A DNA stretch of 64,000 nt from Actinomycetales bacterium JB111 (lineage in GTDB: Bacteria > Actinomycetota > Actinomycetes > Actinomycetales > Actinomycetaceae): contig FUHX01000009.1 of NCBI GenBank assembly GCA_900163555.1, positions 1 to 64,000 of the forward strand, written 5' to 3'. The notes beneath the pieces were generated by a model. The model was not told the DNA's origin, did not search any database, and was given only the letters and a program-made list of their open reading frames with translations. This document shows positions 16,219 to 25,621 of the stretch, piece after piece. The stretch's first letter is position 1; every line of letters begins with the position of its first letter. The position numbers and the translations under genes were made by a program.

Positions 16219-17139
16219 ATGGCAGGAATCGCGGTGGTCTTCTACGTGGTGCTGGCGTCGTTGGCCGTCGTCGGGGCGTGGGCGCTGACGGGCAGGCACC
16301 GGCCGTCGGCCGTGGACGGTCCGATGACGACCGTCCTGGCGTCCGCCCGCCGGCGCTCGCTCACGGCGATCGGGGTGGCGGTCGTCATCGTGCTGGTCGG
16401 CGTCTTCTCCGCCTCCTTCGCGCCGCAGTGGCTCGGCGTGGGCGCCGCGCTCGCCCCCTCGGTCGCCGGCGCCGCCGGGCTGCTGCTCTACGCGGCGATG
16501 CCTCCGCGAGCGCCGGCCGGCACCACGGCACACCGTTCGGCGTCGCTGCGCCGGCGCACGGCGTGGAACGTCGCGCCGACGCGTTCGCTCGTCACCCTGG
16601 GCGTCGTGCTCACCCTCCAGGTCGCCCTTCTGGTGGGGGCCGGGATCACCGCCGCCGACGACGAGCTCGGACGCCCCCGGGCGTTCAGTCTCACGGACGG
16701 GGTCGTCACGTCGACGTCGAGCCCGTACCCGGGGTGGTTCTACGCCCTGCCGCTCCTCGTCGGCACTGCGCTCCTCGCGCTGGCGATCTGGGTCGCGCGG
16801 CGAAGGATCGCGTCGACCGCCTCGCTCCCCGGGGCTGGTCTGGAGGATCTCGACGCCGTCTGGCGGGAGCGGTCCGCGCAGGTCGTCGTCGGCCTTGCGA
16901 CCGCCGCGGTGAGCTTCCAGCTGGGCGGCACTGCGCTCTTCGCGGGGACCATCATCCGCAACACGACCCGCAACATCGACGCGCCCGCAGGCTGGGGCGC
17001 GGCGTCGACCGTGCTCATCGTCGTCAGCCTCGCGTCCCTCCTGCTCAGCGTCGTCGTGCTCACGCTCGCCGCTCTGCGTGCCTTCGAGCTGCCGGCTCGC
17101 GTCGCACCGGCCGGCCTCCCGGCGAGGAGTCGCGCGTGA
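16219..17139 (+). CDS. Polytopic membrane protein of a GntR-controlled operon
   Basis: 306 residues with about seven hydrophobic helices (near 3-23, 48-65, 72-93, 124-145, 178-197, 224-245 and 262-290). I do not recognise a catalytic motif. Genes of this type often sit directly before a YtrA-like GntR regulator and may take part in envelope or transport functions. GGAGGTG lies 7 nt before ATG 16219. Its TGA overlaps the GTG of the regulator. An operator palindrome is upstream. Confidence 0.65.
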   Translation: MAGIAVVFYVVLASLAVVGAWALTGRHRPSAVDGPMTTVLASARRRSLTAIGVAVVIVLVGVFSASFAPQWLGVGAALAPSVAGAAGLLLYAAMPPRAPAGTTAHRSASLRRRTAWNVAPTRSLVTLGVVLTLQVALLVGAGITAADDELGRPRAFSLTDGVVTSTSSPYPGWFYALPLLVGTALLALAIWVARRRIASTASLPGAGLEDLDAVWRERSAQVVVGLATAAVSFQLGGTALFAGTIIRNTTRNIDAPAGWGAASTVLIVVSLASLLLSVVVLTLAALRAFELPARVAPAGLPARSRA

Positions 17140-17504
17140 TCACGCTCGACACGAGCGGGCCGGTTCCTCCGTTCGAGCAGGTGCGTGTGCAGCTCGCGGA
17201 CCTCATCCGCGGCGGCGAGCTCCCCGGCGGGTACCGGCTGCCGTCGATCCGGCAGCTGGCCGGGGACCTCCGGATCGCTCCGGGAACAGTCGTCCGCGCG
17301 TACGCCGCGCTGGAGGCCGACGGCCTCGTCCAGATGAACAAGGCGACGGGCACGCGCGTGCAGGAGGGGCAGCGCCTCAGCTCCGACCTCCAGGACGCCG
17401 CGGAGACGTTCGTCGCGGCCGCCCGTCGGCTGCCGGGAGCCACGCTCGACGACGCGCTCGGTGCTGTCCGAGCCGAGTGGGACCGTTCGGGGAACTCCCA
17501 GTAG
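17136..17504 (+). CDS. GntR-family regulator, YtrA type
   Basis: 122 residues, the short form lacking a large effector domain. The winged helix is GYRLPSIRQLAGDLRIAPG, then TVVRAYAALEADGL, with the common GTR turn after it. The remaining 45 residues are a small helical dimerisation tail. YtrA-type proteins repress their own operon of membrane or ABC proteins in response to cell-envelope signals. It starts with GTG overlapping the previous stop (GTGA). The 19-bp palindrome at 16174 is its likely site. Confidence 0.85.
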   Translation: MITLDTSGPVPPFEQVRVQLADLIRGGELPGGYRLPSIRQLAGDLRIAPGTVVRAYAALEADGLVQMNKATGTRVQEGQRLSSDLQDAAETFVAAARRLPGATLDDALGAVRAEWDRSGNSQ

Positions 17505-17545
17505 CCGGCGGCGGATCGTACCGAACCGAGCGACGGGAGAGCCCG

Positions 17546-17551
17546 TAGCCT
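17546..17551 (+). promoter_or_regulatory. -10 hexamer of a leaderless promoter (tautomerase gene)
   Basis: TAGCCT ends 6 nt before ATG 17558; there is no Shine-Dalgarno between. Confidence 0.45.
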
Positions 17552-17557
17552 GCGTCC

Positions 17558-17947
17558 ATGGCTCAGGTCCTCATCTACGGTCGGCGGGACTCCCTCGACA
17601 CGCATCGCACCGCGCTCTCGGCCGCGATCCACGAGGCGATCATGGTCGCCCTTTCTTACCCGCCGGAGAAGAAGTTCCAGAGGTTCGTCGGCCTCGACGA
17701 CGAGGACTTCATCTACCCGGAGGACCGCGGACCGGACTACACCGTCATCGAGATCTCGCTGTTCGAGGGCCGCTCCGTGCAGGCCAGGCGGGCACTGATC
17801 GCCGAGCTGTTCGCCCGCGTCGAGACGGCCACCGGCATCCCACCGCACAGCGTGGAGATCACCCTCACCGAGACCCCGAAGGTCAACTGGGGCATCCGCG
17901 GCGCCAACGCCGCCGACCTCGCCCTCGGCTACCGCGTGGACGTCTAG
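17558..17947 (+). CDS. Tautomerase-family protein lacking the catalytic proline
   Basis: 129 residues of the single-chain tautomerase (4-oxalocrotonate tautomerase/MIF) superfamily, with the beta-alpha-beta repeat (VLIYGRRDSL, then LSAAIHEAIMVAL, later IEISLFEGRSVQARRALI). In active family members residue 2 is proline, exposed after Met removal as the general base. Here the start reads M-A-Q, with GCT at that position. The fold is probably kept but proton transfer by Pro-1 is not possible. The start is firm: a leaderless -10 lies 6 nt upstream and the beta strand begins at once. Confidence 0.7.
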   Translation: MAQVLIYGRRDSLDTHRTALSAAIHEAIMVALSYPPEKKFQRFVGLDDEDFIYPEDRGPDYTVIEISLFEGRSVQARRALIAELFARVETATGIPPHSVEITLTETPKVNWGIRGANAADLALGYRVDV

Positions 17948-17997
17948 CTGTACGTCCCCGGGAGTTGTTCGGGCCACGCGATCACGGCGGGCGTCCA

Positions 17998-18003
17998 TAG
18001 GAT
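17998..18003 (+). promoter_or_regulatory. -10 hexamer of a leaderless promoter (198-residue gene)
   Basis: TAGGAT ends 6 nt before ATG 18010. Confidence 0.45.
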
Positions 18004-18009
18004 CTCGGC

Positions 18010-18606
18010 ATGCCCGAACCCGCGAAGAACCTGTTCGCCGACACGGGGAGCGTCCTGTCGTTCCGGACCCTGCCGCTGCACCCGGTCTCCCCAGAGCCCA
18101 CGGGACGCTACGCCGCCGCGGTGGTCATCGGCCGGACGGCTCGCATCGTCGTGCTCGCGCCTCTCGCCGAGGTCTGGACCGAGCCGCCGTCGCTGACCGG
18201 CGAGGCCTGGCAGATCGCCCGGGGTACCGCCAAGACGCTGAGCGACCACATCGAGGAGCGGTGGCGCTGGCGCCACGAGCCGCAGCAGATGCGGAGCGAG
18301 CAGGTGCTCGAGCAGGAGCGCCGACGCCGCGAGGCCGAGGAGAAGGAGCGTCGGATGAGGACGCGACTGCGGACGCTCACCTTCGCGCGGCTGCTCGAGG
18401 AGCCGTTGCTGGAGGACTGGGAGCCCTCGCCGCCGTTCCCACCGGCCTTCTTCCGGGACGCGGTCGCCCAGCTCATCCGGGAGACGCAGCGCAAGCTCGA
18501 CGCACTCGGGCCCAAGCCTCGAATACCCGTCGTGCGCACCGCGATGGTCGCGTTGGCGGGGCGGATCTACGAGGCCGAGGCCGCGGCGCCCCGCACGAAC
18601 CGATAA
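18010..18606 (+). CDS. Conserved-looking hypothetical protein with a charged helix
   Basis: 198 residues, not recognised. Residues 35-60 look like beta strands (AAAVVIGRTARIVVLAPLAEVW). Residues about 93-122 are a long Arg/Glu helix (VLEQERRRREAEEKERRM) that may form a coiled coil. The rest is helical and ends basic. No signal peptide or membrane segment, so cytosolic. It has its own leaderless promoter, and the strong hairpin downstream may also stop this transcript. Confidence 0.55.
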   Translation: MPEPAKNLFADTGSVLSFRTLPLHPVSPEPTGRYAAAVVIGRTARIVVLAPLAEVWTEPPSLTGEAWQIARGTAKTLSDHIEERWRWRHEPQQMRSEQVLEQERRRREAEEKERRMRTRLRTLTFARLLEEPLLEDWEPSPPFPPAFFRDAVAQLIRETQRKLDALGPKPRIPVVRTAMVALAGRIYEAEAAAPRTNR

Positions 18607-18654
18607 AAAAGTCCTGAGCCGCGACATCGTGTCAACGATGTCGCGACTCAGGAC
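18605..18654 (-). terminator. Intrinsic terminator behind tRNA-Pro
   Basis: Arms of about 20 bp (GTCCTGAG and CGCGACATCGT on the left, mirrored at 18635-18654, one A/C mismatch) around GTCA. Read on the minus strand, the hairpin is followed by six T residues at 18610-18605. It is the only textbook U-tract terminator seen here and lies directly behind the tRNA gene; it also backs onto the end of the 198-residue gene. Confidence 0.85.
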
Positions 18655-18659
18655 AAACG

Positions 18660-18733
<74 letters not shown>

Positions 18734-18843
18734 TGGCCCGCGGTTCCCCGTGGGACCGATTGAGATTACACCGGGCCGCATCACGTTCTCCAATCCCACG
18801 AGCGTCATCCACGTCACTCCCCTGGTCGGGTCGCCCCGCCACG

Positions 18844-18849
18844 TATGGT
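18844..18849 (+). promoter_or_regulatory. -10 hexamer of a leaderless promoter (186-residue gene)
   Basis: TATGGT ends 7 nt before ATG 18857 and favours that start over the ATG at 18845, which overlaps the hexamer. Confidence 0.45.
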
Positions 18850-18856
18850 TCGCGGC

Positions 18857-19417
18857 ATGGGAGAGACACCGCAGTACCCTGACCGCCCCGCGCACGGCAG
18901 TGGCCCGCAGCCCGGGCAGCAGCGGCTGTGGCAGCCCCAGCCCGGCGCACACCAGGCGCCCACGCACCACCCGAGCGGTGGCGCCCCGGCCCCGGCTCAC
19001 GGGTCTGCGCGCCCGTCACGCAGGGGTCTGATCGCCGGGATCACGGGGGTCGGCGCCCTCGCGGTCGGCCTGCTCGTCGGCTGGCTGGTCCTCCCCCACC
19101 CCGGTGGAACGTCCGATCTTCCGGACCCGGAGTCCGCCGCACCCGGCGAGTACGACATCGCCGTTGGATGCGAGATGGTGCGCACCCTCGACGGCGAGTT
19201 CGCACCCGGAGACGAGATCAGGCTGACCGATCCGAGCTTCTGGCGTGCCAGCGCGGCCGGTCAGATCTTCTCGGGCGGCGATCTTGCCTATCCCAGCTAC
19301 GCCGAGTTCGCCGAGCCGGGGCGGAACCTGATGGCCGGTATCCAACGCATCGATCTCGATCCCGTCATCCAGGGGGTCACCGACTCCATCGCCCTGTGCG
19401 ACGAGCGGGGCCTCTGA
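18857..19417 (+). CDS. Single-pass membrane protein with a Pro/Gln/His-rich cytoplasmic tail
   Basis: 186 residues. Residues 1-55 are low-complexity and rich in Pro, Gln, His and Gly. A helix at about 57-80 follows SRRG, giving N-in topology. The outer domain (about 100 residues) has two cysteines, one in VGCEMVRTL and one in ALCDERGL, which could pair. The family is not recognised. It converges with the GH105 gene, whose stop is 4 bp away. Confidence 0.5.
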   Translation: MGETPQYPDRPAHGSGPQPGQQRLWQPQPGAHQAPTHHPSGGAPAPAHGSARPSRRGLIAGITGVGALAVGLLVGWLVLPHPGGTSDLPDPESAAPGEYDIAVGCEMVRTLDGEFAPGDEIRLTDPSFWRASAAGQIFSGGDLAYPSYAEFAEPGRNLMAGIQRIDLDPVIQGVTDSIALCDERGL

Positions 19418-19421
19418 CTTT

Positions 19422-20501
19422 TCAACCGAGCAGGTCGTCCTCGATCGCGGCCAGCGCGAGAGCGGCGGTCCCCCACGGCCGGTCGCGCCCCGGACGCACC
19501 GCCAGATACCCGGCACGCGGGAACACCGGCAGCGGGATGGTGGGGCCGGAGACCTCCGGCATCGACCACCGTCCGCCCACCCGGTCCACCGCCCCGACGG
19601 CGCACGCCACCGCCCGCCGGGCGGGCGCCACGTACGTCTCGGCCAGGAGGCCGAGCCGGACCGCGCGCAGCCAGCCGAAGCCGATGAGCGCCGTCGCCGA
19701 GAGCTCGCGGTAGCCACCGCGGGCGGCCAGCAGCGTGGGCCAGGAGCCGTCCGGCCGCTGCCTCGCAGCGAGGGCCGAGGACGTCTCCTCGAGCAGGCGG
19801 GCCGCCCGCACCCTCTCGCCGTCCTCCCCCGGTCCCGCCGCGTCGGCCGCCTCGAGGATGAGCGGCAGCGCGGCGATCACCCACGCGTTCCCGCGCGCCC
19901 ACGGCAGCCGCGGGAAGCGTCGCCCGGCCCTCCCACCGACGCCGCCCGGCGCCCACCAGGCGTGCGACCACAGGCCCGTCTCCCGGTCCACCAGCAGGAC
20001 CGCGTACTGCCCGGGCATCGCCAGCGCGTGCCGGACCAGCGCCGCCTCGCCGCGCCTGGCGCCCTCCCGCGCGGCGAGCACGCCGGTCATCATGAGCGAG
20101 TCGACCCAGGCCGACGGCGGGTAGAACCTCGCGTAGGTCGAGGCCCCCAGGTGGTTGCTCACGTCGGGTCCGGCACCCGGCAGCGCCGGCGCATCCAGGA
20201 TCGCGTCGAGCGCGCGGCGCGTCGCCTCCTCGTACCGCGTGCCCGTGTCGGCGAGCTCGGTCGTCACGAGCCCGGGCGCGATCGTGTCGGCGCTGACGGG
20301 ACGCGCGCCGGCCGCCAGGTGGTGGTCGGCGAACCGGCGCAACCAGGCCTCGTACCCGCGCGCCCCGACGGCGCGTTCCACCTCGGCGAGCGCGAACCCC
20401 AGCAGGGCCGGTCCCCACATCCACGGCCGCACGGGCCTTACGGCATCCTGCTCGACGACGTCGTCGAGCAGCTCGACCGCCCGCCGCAGCGGCCACCTCA
20501 C
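19422..20501 (-). CDS. GH105/GH88-type unsaturated glycuronyl hydrolase
   Basis: 359 residues, close to the 373 of Bacillus YteR. The (alpha/alpha)6-barrel family removes the unsaturated uronic acid that polysaccharide lyases leave on oligosaccharide ends, by vinyl-ether hydration. The catalytic Asp is expected at D134 in AWVDSLMM; LPWARGNAWVIAALPLIL and QRPDGSW are family signatures. No signal peptide, so cytosolic, acting on imported oligosaccharides. GTG 20501 overlaps the stop of the 705-residue gene (GTGA). Last gene of the run with the GPH symporter. Confidence 0.75.
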   Translation of the reverse strand: MRWPLRRAVELLDDVVEQDAVRPVRPWMWGPALLGFALAEVERAVGARGYEAWLRRFADHHLAAGARPVSADTIAPGLVTTELADTGTRYEEATRRALDAILDAPALPGAGPDVSNHLGASTYARFYPPSAWVDSLMMTGVLAAREGARRGEAALVRHALAMPGQYAVLLVDRETGLWSHAWWAPGGVGGRAGRRFPRLPWARGNAWVIAALPLILEAADAAGPGEDGERVRAARLLEETSSALAARQRPDGSWPTLLAARGGYRELSATALIGFGWLRAVRLGLLAETYVAPARRAVACAVGAVDRVGGRWSMPEVSGPTIPLPVFPRAGYLAVRPGRDRPWGTAALALAAIEDDLLG

Positions 20502-22615
20502 GTGGCCGCCACCCGGCCGCGCCCGGTCAGCACGAGGCGGTGCCCGTCGTGGTCGATCTCGATCATGCCCGGGAACCGTTCCACCCGGATGTGGGGCTCC
20601 TGCCCCGGGCGGGAGACCTCGAGACGGGGGAACTCACGATCGACCGCCACGCCGTCGCGGGACAGCCCCGCACGCCAGTCGAGCCGCCACGTGCCGGACG
20701 GCAGGCCGCCCGCCTGCGGGGATCCCGACCCGGCCCCGTGCCCGCGGGGCACGCCACCCGCCGACCGGGCGCCGTCGTCGGACGGGACGCGCTCGCCCAT
20801 CGAGAAGTCGACCCGCCTGCCCCTGCGCCCGGACGTGAACTGCGCCGACCGGATGGCCTCGGCAAACGCCTCGAAGCCGCCGGCCTCCTCCTCGCCCGCG
20901 ACGACCACGGCCCACGCCGAGACGGTGCCGGCCTGGATCAGCTCGTCGCTCTCCCCCTGCCGCATGGGCTGCAGCGACCGCACGCCGACCAGGCCGTCGC
21001 CTGACCGGGCGCCGGCCCAGTGGTCGCCGCGGTCGTGCCGCTCGAAGCGGTCGCGCGGCCAGTACAGGTGCGTCCACCTCAGTCGCGGGGGCTCGAGGTA
21101 CCCGTGCCGGGCGTTCAGCCGGTGCAGGGACAGCAGGACCTGCCCGTCCTGACGCGTGTCCGGGAGACGTCCGTTCCCGGTCCAGTCCGACGGCGAGAAG
21201 CTGCGCGCGACGTCCGTGAACAGCGCGCGCCCCGGGTGGGTGGCGAACACGGGCACGGCACCGGGCAGCAGGGCCTGCCAGATGTGCTGCTGGTCGCCGT
21301 GGCGGCCGGGCCGGTGGCCCTGTGCCGAGGAGAGTGCGAGATCCCGCAGGCGCCACGTCGTCACGTCGGCGCGGGTGAGCGAGATTCCGTTCGTGGCGGG
21401 GTCGAGGATGCGGGCGATCGCGGGGAGCAGTTGGTCCGGGACCGGGCGGAAGCCGCTGAACGGCGCGAGGAACCTGTTGTCCCACAGGTTCCACTGCCGC
21501 ATGATGTGCATCGTGGAGATGGTGGACTCGGGGTCCGTGAAGGATTCCATCGCCCACCGGACGAGTGCCTCGCGCTCGACGCCCGCGCCCGCCCCCACGA
21601 ATGCCGGGACCTCGTCGAGGTCGAGACCGAAGGACTGCCTCACGAGCAGGGGGCCGGGGTCCGCCGCGATCGAGCGGAGCACGGGTGGCACCGTGTAGCT
21701 CGCGGACCGCATGAGCCCGCCGAGTCGGTCGGCCGCGCGGGACCCTGCCGGGTCGTCCGGGTCCCCGACCCGCGCGTCCGCGCTCCAGGCCCCACCGACA
21801 CGGACGCCGTCGATCGTGTCGGTCCCATCCGCGCCGAGCAGCAGGGAGATGATCGGGGCGACCTCCTGCGAGCGGGGGAACTGCTTCTGCACCGTGTACG
21901 CGCGGCCGGCGCTGCCCGCGAGCACGCCGTCGCGCGCGTGCAGGGCCAGGTCGAGGCCCAGCAGGTCGAGGACGGCTCGGGCGCGCTCGGCGAGGGCGGC
22001 GTCGTCGGTGAGGTCGATGAGGACGGCCAGTGCGACCGTGTCCTCCTCGTAGTACGTGGGCGAGAGCCATTCGATGAAGCCGATCGCGAACCGGTCGGCC
22101 AGCCAGGTCCGCAGCCGGTACGCCGCCAGGGCGGCGTGCTCGGCCCCCGTGCGGCCCGACGCCGAGAAGCGCCGTTCCGGCATGAGCAGGCCCGCGCAGT
22201 GCTCGGCGACGGCGGCGACGACCTGGTGGTTCTCGGACCACAGGCACATCGAGTCCGAGCCCGGGACGTCGTGCGAGTAGCGGAAGCCCGCGAGCGCGTC
22301 CTCCAGCCGGGTGCGGACGTCGTGCGGGAGGCGCCAGGGGCCCAGTCCGCCCGAGCCGTTGGCGCGGTCCGCGTGCAGCGCGCGTACGAGCGTGAGGGCG
22401 CGGAAGTCCGCGCAGTCGATGCGGGAGTCGACGAACCGCGCGCGGTCCAGCAGCGGACCGACGTCGACCGGGCGCCCGGCCATCAGGTCCGGCAGGTCGG
22501 CGAACCCGGCCGGCCCCATCTTCATGTCCATGCCGGGGTCCGGCGCGAACCGCGCGGCCTTCTCCCCCGAGGTACCCGTGCGGACGCGGGTCTGGCTCCA
22601 CCACCGCCAGAGCAT
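20498..22615 (-). CDS. Large orphan protein of a carbohydrate locus
   Basis: 705 residues, no family recognised with confidence. The first 430 or so are helical with aromatic motifs: WSENHQ at 126-131, EWLSPTYYEED at 182-192, and QKQFPRSQEV. The last 200 look beta-rich (WRLDWRAGLSRDGVAV, HIRVERFPGMIEIDHDG). An alpha/alpha-toroid with a beta-sandwich would fit a polysaccharide lyase or glycoside hydrolase, but this is inference from composition and neighbours. No signal peptide. ATG 22615 overlaps the stop of the symporter gene by one base; GTG 22618 is an alternative. The frame stays open far upstream only because of GC bias. Confidence 0.6.
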   Translation of the reverse strand: MLWRWWSQTRVRTGTSGEKAARFAPDPGMDMKMGPAGFADLPDLMAGRPVDVGPLLDRARFVDSRIDCADFRALTLVRALHADRANGSGGLGPWRLPHDVRTRLEDALAGFRYSHDVPGSDSMCLWSENHQVVAAVAEHCAGLLMPERRFSASGRTGAEHAALAAYRLRTWLADRFAIGFIEWLSPTYYEEDTVALAVLIDLTDDAALAERARAVLDLLGLDLALHARDGVLAGSAGRAYTVQKQFPRSQEVAPIISLLLGADGTDTIDGVRVGGAWSADARVGDPDDPAGSRAADRLGGLMRSASYTVPPVLRSIAADPGPLLVRQSFGLDLDEVPAFVGAGAGVEREALVRWAMESFTDPESTISTMHIMRQWNLWDNRFLAPFSGFRPVPDQLLPAIARILDPATNGISLTRADVTTWRLRDLALSSAQGHRPGRHGDQQHIWQALLPGAVPVFATHPGRALFTDVARSFSPSDWTGNGRLPDTRQDGQVLLSLHRLNARHGYLEPPRLRWTHLYWPRDRFERHDRGDHWAGARSGDGLVGVRSLQPMRQGESDELIQAGTVSAWAVVVAGEEEAGGFEAFAEAIRSAQFTSGRRGRRVDFSMGERVPSDDGARSAGGVPRGHGAGSGSPQAGGLPSGTWRLDWRAGLSRDGVAVDREFPRLEVSRPGQEPHIRVERFPGMIEIDHDGHRLVLTGRGRVAAT

Positions 22616-24066
22616 CACGACTCCCCCGCCCCCTCGGCGACGCGACGCCTCGCCAGCTCGTCGGCCGTGGCGAGTGCCTGCTCCCGGCCGATCGGGTACC
22701 CACGGGAGACAAGCCAGCCGGTGGTGAGCATCGCGACCACGCCGATGCCGATGATGAGCCGGATTCCGGTCTGCGTGCCCGCCGACTGGGCGAGCTCCTC
22801 GCCTGCCACAGGCGCGACGTAGCCGGTGACCTCGAGGACGAGGCCGATCACCTGGACGACGACGGCGGAGGCCAGCCCCCGCGTGAAGGTCATGACCCCG
22901 GTGAACGAGCCGGCGTTGCGGCGGCCGGTCGCGCGTTCGGCGTCGTCGAGGACGTCCCCGAACATCACCCACGGCATGAGCTGGGCGCCGGACATGCCGA
23001 TCGCCACGACCGCGGCCACCGCGTACAGGCCCGCGGTCGGCCAGACCGCCGGGTAGAGCGCGACGCCGACCGCGCCGAGCATCCCGAGCGGGAGCAGGGT
23101 CCGGTAGATCGCGCGCTTGTCCGCCCGGCCCACGAGCCAGGTGACGATCGGGTACGCCACCACGTTGACGGCGATGAAGGTCCCGAGGACGACCTGCGAC
23201 GACGCGCCCGTGACCACGTAGAGCGTGTAGTACAGGAGCGAGGTCGTGATGACGTCGAGAGCGAGCGAGTGGCTCAGGTACATGCCGAGCAGGCGTCGGA
23301 AGGAGCCCGTGCGCAGCGGCGCCACGAACGCCCGGACGGTGAGGCGATCGTGGCTGGCCGGCAGAGGCGTGCGCTCGCGGGCGCAGGTCGCGGAGAGAAG
23401 GACCGTGAGGACGAAGATCCCACCGAACCCCGCGACCACCGAGAGGTACAGCGTCTCCAGGCCGATCGCGCCCGAGCGGTAGCTCTCGAACAGGGCACCC
23501 GCGAGCAGGGTGCAGGCGGCGGAGCTCACGGTCGACAGCAGCAGTCGCAGCGTGTTCGTCCGGTTGCGGACGTCGTAGTCAGTGGCGATCTCGGTGGACA
23601 GCGACGAGTACGGGACGGCGATGATCGTCTGCACGGTCGCGTACAGGACGTAGCTGCCGGCAGCCCACGCGAACATGCCGGCCTGCGAGGTGGGCGGAAC
23701 CTCGGGCATCCAGAAGATCGACATCGCCGGGATCAGCAGGATGCAGCCGACGAGCATGAACGGCCGGCGTCGTCCCAGTCGCGTGCGCGCCCGGTCCGAC
23801 AGGGCGCCCATGAGCGGGTCGTTGACGGCGTCCCACACCTTCGCCACGAGGACGACCGACCCGGCCAGGCCCGGGCGGAGCCCGACGACGTCGGTGAGGA
23901 AGATCAGGTAGAGCACGGAGATCAGGGACGTCGCGCCGCCGACGAAGATGTCTCCGGAGGCGAACGCGAGCCTCTCCCCCCGCCCGGGCTCGCCGATGGC
24001 GCCCCGGCCCCGCGACGTCGCGGGGCCGGGGCGTGCCTCGTCGCGCCTAACGGCGTCGGCGCTCAC
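22615..24066 (-). CDS. GPH-family sugar:cation symporter (MFS)
   Basis: 483 residues with twelve helices. The glycoside-pentoside-hexuronide family signature after helix two is [31 protein letters not shown] and [12 protein letters not shown] match further on. It imports glycosides or uronides with Na+ or H+. GTG 24066 lies 20 bp inside the end of der and is the only plausible start before helix one. A 32-bp palindrome falls within its first 25 codons. It is translationally linked to the 705-residue orphan and the GH105 enzyme, making a small oligosaccharide-use locus. Confidence 0.82.
   Translation of the reverse strand: MSADAVRRDEARPGPATSRGRGAIGEPGRGERLAFASGDIFVGGATSLISVLYLIFLTDVVGLRPGLAGSVVLVAKVWDAVNDPLMGALSDRARTRLGRRRPFMLVGCILLIPAMSIFWMPEVPPTSQAGMFAWAAGSYVLYATVQTIIAVPYSSLSTEIATDYDVRNRTNTLRLLLSTVSSAACTLLAGALFESYRSGAIGLETLYLSVVAGFGGIFVLTVLLSATCARERTPLPASHDRLTVRAFVAPLRTGSFRRLLGMYLSHSLALDVITTSLLYYTLYVVTGASSQVVLGTFIAVNVVAYPIVTWLVGRADKRAIYRTLLPLGMLGAVGVALYPAVWPTAGLYAVAAVVAIGMSGAQLMPWVMFGDVLDDAERATGRRNAGSFTGVMTFTRGLASAVVVQVIGLVLEVTGYVAPVAGEELAQSAGTQTGIRLIIGIGVVAMLTTGWLVSRGYPIGREQALATADELARRRVAEGAGES
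24001..24032. terminator. Perfect 32-bp GC palindrome just after der
   Basis: Two perfect 16-nt arms, GCCCCGGCCCCGCGAC and its complement, with no spacer. It lies 15 bp downstream of the der stop and inside the start of the symporter gene. It may attenuate read-through from the housekeeping operon or simply be structure in the message; there is no U-tract. Confidence 0.4.
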
Positions 24067-25621
24067 GCACCCGCACCGAGAGCTCGATGGGCGTCCCGAC
24101 GAACCCGAACTGGCTGCGCAGGCGGTTCTCGATGAATCGGCGGTATCCGGCCTCGATGAAGCCGGACGCGAAGATCACGAACCGCGGCGGGCGGGTCGCC
24201 ACCTGCGTGGCGAACAGGATCCGCGGCTGCTTGCCGCTGCGCACCGGGTGCGGGTGCGCGGCGGCCAGCTCGCCGAGGAACGCGTTGAGCCGGCCGGTCG
24301 GGATGCGGGTGTCCCAGGACTCCAGGGCGGCGTCGAGGGCGCGCGTGAGCCGGTTGGTGTGCCAGCCGGTGCGTGCGGCCACGTTGAACCGCGGCGCCCA
24401 CTGGACCTGGACGAGGTCCTTGTCGATCTCGCGCTCGAGCATGCGCCGGCGTTCCTCGTCGACCAGGTCCCACTTGTTCATGGCGATGACGAGGGCGCGC
24501 CCGGCGTCGACGACCTGCTGCACGACCCGCAGGTCCTGCTCGGTCAGCGGGTCGGAGGCGTCCATGAGGACGACGCCGACCTCGGCGCGCTCGATCGCGG
24601 TCTGCGTGCGCAGGGAGGCGTAGTAGTCCGCCCCTCGGGTCTGGTGCACGCGGCGGCGGATGCCGGCCGTGTCGACGAACCACCAGGGGCGGGAGTCGAT
24701 CTGCACCATCTCGTCGACCGGGTCGCGCGTGGTGCCGGCGACCTCGGAGACGACGACCCGCTGGCTGCCGGCGAGCGCGTTCAGCAGCGAGGACTTGCCG
24801 ACGTTCGGCCGGCCCACGAGCGCCACGCGCCGCGGCCCGCCGGGCGGGATCGGGGCCGCGACGGCGGAGACCTCCGGCAGCACGGCCATCGCCGCGTCGA
24901 GCGCGTCGCCCGAGCCGCGCCCGTGCAGGGCGGAGACCGGGTGCGGCTCGCCGAGGCCGAGCGACCACAGCAGGGCGGCGTCGGACTCCTGGGTCGCGGA
25001 GTCGACCTTGTTGGCCACGAGGATGATCGGCCGTCCGGACCGGCGCAGGAGCTGGACCACGCGCTCGTCCGTGTCGGTCGGGCCCACGGTCGCGTCCACG
25101 ACGAACAGCACGGCGTCCGCGAGGTCGATCGCGGTCTCGGCGGCCTCGGCCACCTGCCGGTCCAGCCCGTCGACGTCGACCTCCCAGCCTCCGGTGTCCA
25201 CGAGCGTGAACTCGCGGCCGGCCCACTCGGCGGGGTAGCTCACGCGGTCGCGGGTGACGCCCGGGGTGTCCTGCACGACCGCCTCGCGGCGGCCGAGGAT
25301 GCGGTTGACGAGCGTCGACTTGCCGACGTTCGGTCGGCCCACGACGGCGAGCACGGGCTTGCCCGCGAGCCCCTCGTCGGCCGCGTGGTCGTCGTCGTGC
25401 CCCTCGATCAGGGCGAGGTCGTCCTCGGCGAGGTCGTACCCCTTCAGTCCGGTGAGCAGGGCCTCGGCGTGCCGGGCGTCCTCCTCGTCGTCGACCTCGG
25501 GGAGCGCCGCGCGAGCCGCGGCCGCCTCGTCCAGGTCCCCGACGACGAACACGCCGTCCGTCGCGTCCTCGCCGTCCGGGCCGGGCGCCCCGGGCGCTGT
25601 GTGGTCGGTGGGGATGGTCAT
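24047..25621 (-). CDS. der: Ribosome assembly GTPase Der (EngA)
   Basis: 524 residues. Two GTPase domains in tandem, each with GRPNVGKS (the first at 95-102, the second near 270), DTPGVTRDR or GTTRDPVDE switch regions, VDTGGW or VDTAGI, and NKVDS or NKWDL base-recognition motifs. A C-terminal KH-like domain follows. Der acts in 50S subunit maturation. The first 85 residues are an acidic, poorly structured extension typical of actinobacterial Der. Its ATG follows directly on the stop of plsC. Confidence 0.95.
   Translation of the reverse strand: MTIPTDHTAPGAPGPDGEDATDGVFVVGDLDEAAAARAALPEVDDEEDARHAEALLTGLKGYDLAEDDLALIEGHDDDHAADEGLAGKPVLAVVGRPNVGKSTLVNRILGRREAVVQDTPGVTRDRVSYPAEWAGREFTLVDTGGWEVDVDGLDRQVAEAAETAIDLADAVLFVVDATVGPTDTDERVVQLLRRSGRPIILVANKVDSATQESDAALLWSLGLGEPHPVSALHGRGSGDALDAAMAVLPEVSAVAAPIPPGGPRRVALVGRPNVGKSSLLNALAGSQRVVVSEVAGTTRDPVDEMVQIDSRPWWFVDTAGIRRRVHQTRGADYYASLRTQTAIERAEVGVVLMDASDPLTEQDLRVVQQVVDAGRALVIAMNKWDLVDEERRRMLEREIDKDLVQVQWAPRFNVAARTGWHTNRLTRALDAALESWDTRIPTGRLNAFLGELAAAHPHPVRSGKQPRILFATQVATRPPRFVIFASGFIEAGYRRFIENRLRSQFGFVGTPIELSVRVRERRRR

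Noticed and set aside
22616-22972. A 119-residue N-terminal extension of the 705-residue orphan
   Set aside because: It lies in another frame of the symporter gene, is Arg/His-rich and has no motif; the coupled ATG at 22615 is better.
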